A stretch of DNA of 22,408 nt from Bacillota bacterium (GTDB taxonomy: Bacteria > Bacillota > Clostridia > Christensenellales > Aristaeellaceae). Position 1 is the stretch's first letter. Every line of letters begins with the position of its first letter. This document shows, piece after piece, positions 21,267 to 22,408 of this stretch. The translations under genes and the position numbers were made by a program. The notes under the pieces are model-generated. The model saw only the letters and a list, made by a program, of their open reading frames with translations. It was not told where the DNA came from and made no database searches. The stretch covers positions 1-22,408 of the forward strand of contig JAEZRP010000046.1 of assembly GCA_023444095.1 (NCBI GenBank). The letters are read 5' to 3'.

Positions 21267-21935
21267 TTACCTCCTTGCCACTTGCGCGATCTTGAGGCCC
21301 GGCACCTTGCAGACGGGGCAGACCTCCGGCGGGTTGAGCCCGACGTACACAAAGCCGCAGATCTCGCAGACGAACACGTTCGTATGCTTGATGACCTCCG
21401 GCTCCCGCTGGTAGCGCGCGATGAGGGAGGAAAGAAGATTCGTCACCTTCTCGCCCCACGTCACGGCCCGGAGCGCCCCGCGGTCCAAATGCGCCTCGCC
21501 CGCCGCGCGCGCCGCCGGGAATCCGCTCGTCAGGTCGCGCTCGATGAGATTCTGAAGCCCGGCAAAGTCACCCTGGCGCGCGGGCGCGGCCCTGTCCGCG
21601 TAGAAATCGGAGAGCTGCCGGAACAGCTCCGCCTCCCGCGCGAGATACTGCTTCTCGCAGCCGCGCGCGAGGTTCGAGCACACCGCGCTCACCTCGAGGT
21701 CCGACAGTTCGCGCGGCGCGTCCCCGGCGGGCGCGGGCTGCGCGATGGGCGCGGGCCGCGCGGCGGGCTTCTGCGCGCCGCCCTCGGGCCGGAACGCGGC
21801 CTTCGTCGCGCCGCAGAGCGGGCAGACCCACGTTTCCGGCAAATCCTCCCACTTCGTTCCCGGCGCGATGCCCGCATCCGGGATGCCCGCGGCCTCGTCG
21901 TATGAGTAGCCGCAGACGCCGCATACGTACTTCAC
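21267..21935 (-). CDS. Protein with N- and C-terminal rubredoxin domains and helical middle
   Basis: A 222-residue protein. A canonical rubredoxin (YVCGVCGY, WVCPLCG) is at the N terminus and is nearly identical in form to the small rubredoxin. A Pro/Ala-rich linker, a helical middle (LSDLEVSAVCSNLARGC...) without ExxH diiron motifs, and a short C-terminal Fe(Cys)4 site (VCEICGF...CPVCKV) follow. The start is GTG 21935: AGGAGG (21945-21950) is nine bases upstream, and the ATG at 21943 is in another frame. The stop lies four bases before the next ATG, so it forms an operon with the ferredoxin-rubrerythrin. Probably an electron-transfer protein for oxygen or peroxide defence. Confidence 0.85.
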   Translation of the reverse strand: MKYVCGVCGYSYDEAAGIPDAGIAPGTKWEDLPETWVCPLCGATKAAFRPEGGAQKPAARPAPIAQPAPAGDAPRELSDLEVSAVCSNLARGCEKQYLAREAELFRQLSDFYADRAAPARQGDFAGLQNLIERDLTSGFPAARAAGEAHLDRGALRAVTWGEKVTNLLSSLIARYQREPEVIKHTNVFVCEICGFVYVGLNPPEVCPVCKVPGLKIAQVARR

Positions 21936-22069
21936 ATTCCATCGCCTCCTTTTTATTCCTTTGGTCTATATTACTATATATTTTCTGATGTGGAAAGCCT
22001 CTCGCACGAATTTCCGGGCGGTTTCGCGCCGTTTCGCGCATGAAAGGGGCCGCGCACACAAAAATTACT

Positions 22070-22098
22070 TGACAACAGGCGGCCTGATCGATTATCAT
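22070..22098 (+). promoter_or_regulatory. Promoter for the right-end RNA
   Basis: TTGACA near 22070-22075 is followed 18 bases later by TATCAT (about 22094-22099), in the gap that diverges from the rubredoxin operon. Spacing is acceptable and the -35 is perfect. Confidence 0.65.
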
Positions 22099-22104
22099 GC
22101 AACT

Positions 22105-22408
22105 GCTTCACGCCGAACGGTCGGCGAGAACTTACTGACCCGTTTCGCCCCAGGGCGGGACAAAGGCCATGCGGACAGCCGGGTCAACTGCCGAGTGGGG
22201 AGCCCCCACAATTATTGATTGCTGCTTGTCAAAGGCCGGTTTTGCGGACTGTGCCTTCACCACGGCGGCGATTGCGTTCAAAGCGCAACTTTTATGAGTT
22301 GGCTGCTTAACAGCCAGTTGGTTACTTCATAACCAAGTGTACCTGGTACACGCTTGTGAAACGGTCAATAAGAGTAGTAAAAGTAAGTTCTTACTGTATA
22401 GACTCTAA
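22105..22408 (+). ncRNA. Probable structured non-coding RNA, runs off the window
   Basis: After the promoter comes about 300 bases with no plausible reading frame and many stems. The first part contains CGCCG/CGGCG and TGGGG-agc-CCCCA hairpins and blocks such as GCGGACAGCC. TTGCG/CGCAA (22272-22276, 22284-22288) then CTTTT could be a terminator, giving an RNA near 190 bases, the size of 6S or raiA-motif RNA. But four more perfect hairpins follow: GGCTG/CAGCC (22301-22315), TTGGTTA/TAACCAA (22318-22336), GTGTAC/GTACAC (22337-22351) and AGTAAG/CTTACT (22382-22395), enclosed by AGAGT/ACTCT (22371-22406). I do not recognise RNase P, tmRNA or SRP signatures. A raiA-like identity is only a guess. 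Confidence 0.55.

Noticed and set aside
22105..22408. tmRNA, RNase P RNA or SRP RNA at the right end
   Set aside because: I see no tRNA-like ends or tag frame, no AGAGGAAAGUCC-type core, and no GGAAG-type SRP domain.

Overview
The window is GC-rich, coding-dense bacterial DNA from an anaerobic, Gram-positive-type organism, most likely a Clostridia-grade gut or rumen Firmicute. The evidence is strong AGGAGG ribosome sites, encoded CCA in the tRNAs, a SipW/TasA-type secretion locus, tandem GEMM-I (cyclic dinucleotide) riboswitches, and a rubredoxin/rubrerythrin oxygen-defence cluster. I cannot assign genus or species from sequence alone.

Layout. (1) 1-158: end of a tRNA-Gly(GCC), a complete tRNA-Cys(GCA) and their terminator. 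(2) 198-2137, plus strand: an S66 peptidase and a YqeK-like HD hydrolase. (3) 2274-6821, minus strand: an operon with a strong sigma-A promoter and a LacI-type operator core. It encodes a family-5 solute-binding protein, a sulfatase and an alpha/alpha-barrel prenyltransferase-like protein whose gene is interrupted by one in-frame TAG. A Nudix hydrolase gene (6853-7401) lies just upstream. (4) 7539-12872, plus strand: a conserved P-loop protein, a TIM-barrel sugar-phosphate isomerase, then four genes joined by ATGA overlaps (OYE-type flavin reductase, SDR, FAD flavoprotein, small membrane protein), closed by a strong terminator. (5) 13224-18993, plus strand: the most unusual region, described below. 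(6) 19088-19645: a Cys-rich orphan. (7) 19714-21935, minus strand: rubredoxin, a ferredoxin-rubrerythrin fusion with an internal start, and a two-rubredoxin protein. (8) 22070-22408: a strong promoter followed by a long multi-hairpin region that looks like an ornate non-coding RNA running off the window.

The centrepiece is region 5. A near-consensus promoter drives a leader holding two complete GEMM-I aptamers in tandem. These precede two secreted proteins with SipW-type (TasA/camelysin-like) signal peptides and a Pro/Thr-rich third exported protein. Next come a SipW/ER-type signal peptidase with an intact Ser/His pair, an ABC-ATPase homologue that has lost Walker A, the Walker B glutamate and the H-loop histidine, and a protein fusing an ABC-2-like membrane domain to a signal-peptidase-like domain lacking the catalytic Ser and His. 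I infer a cyclic-dinucleotide-controlled surface-fibre (matrix) assembly locus in which a pseudo-ABC complex carrying a pseudo-peptidase domain may act as chaperone or scaffold for SipW. By alignment, aptamer 1 carries A and aptamer 2 carries G at the position that discriminates cGAMP from c-di-GMP, so the two may sense different ligands.

Every intact coding gene I call stops with TAA or TGA. The only in-frame TAG is the one inside the prenyltransferase-like gene.
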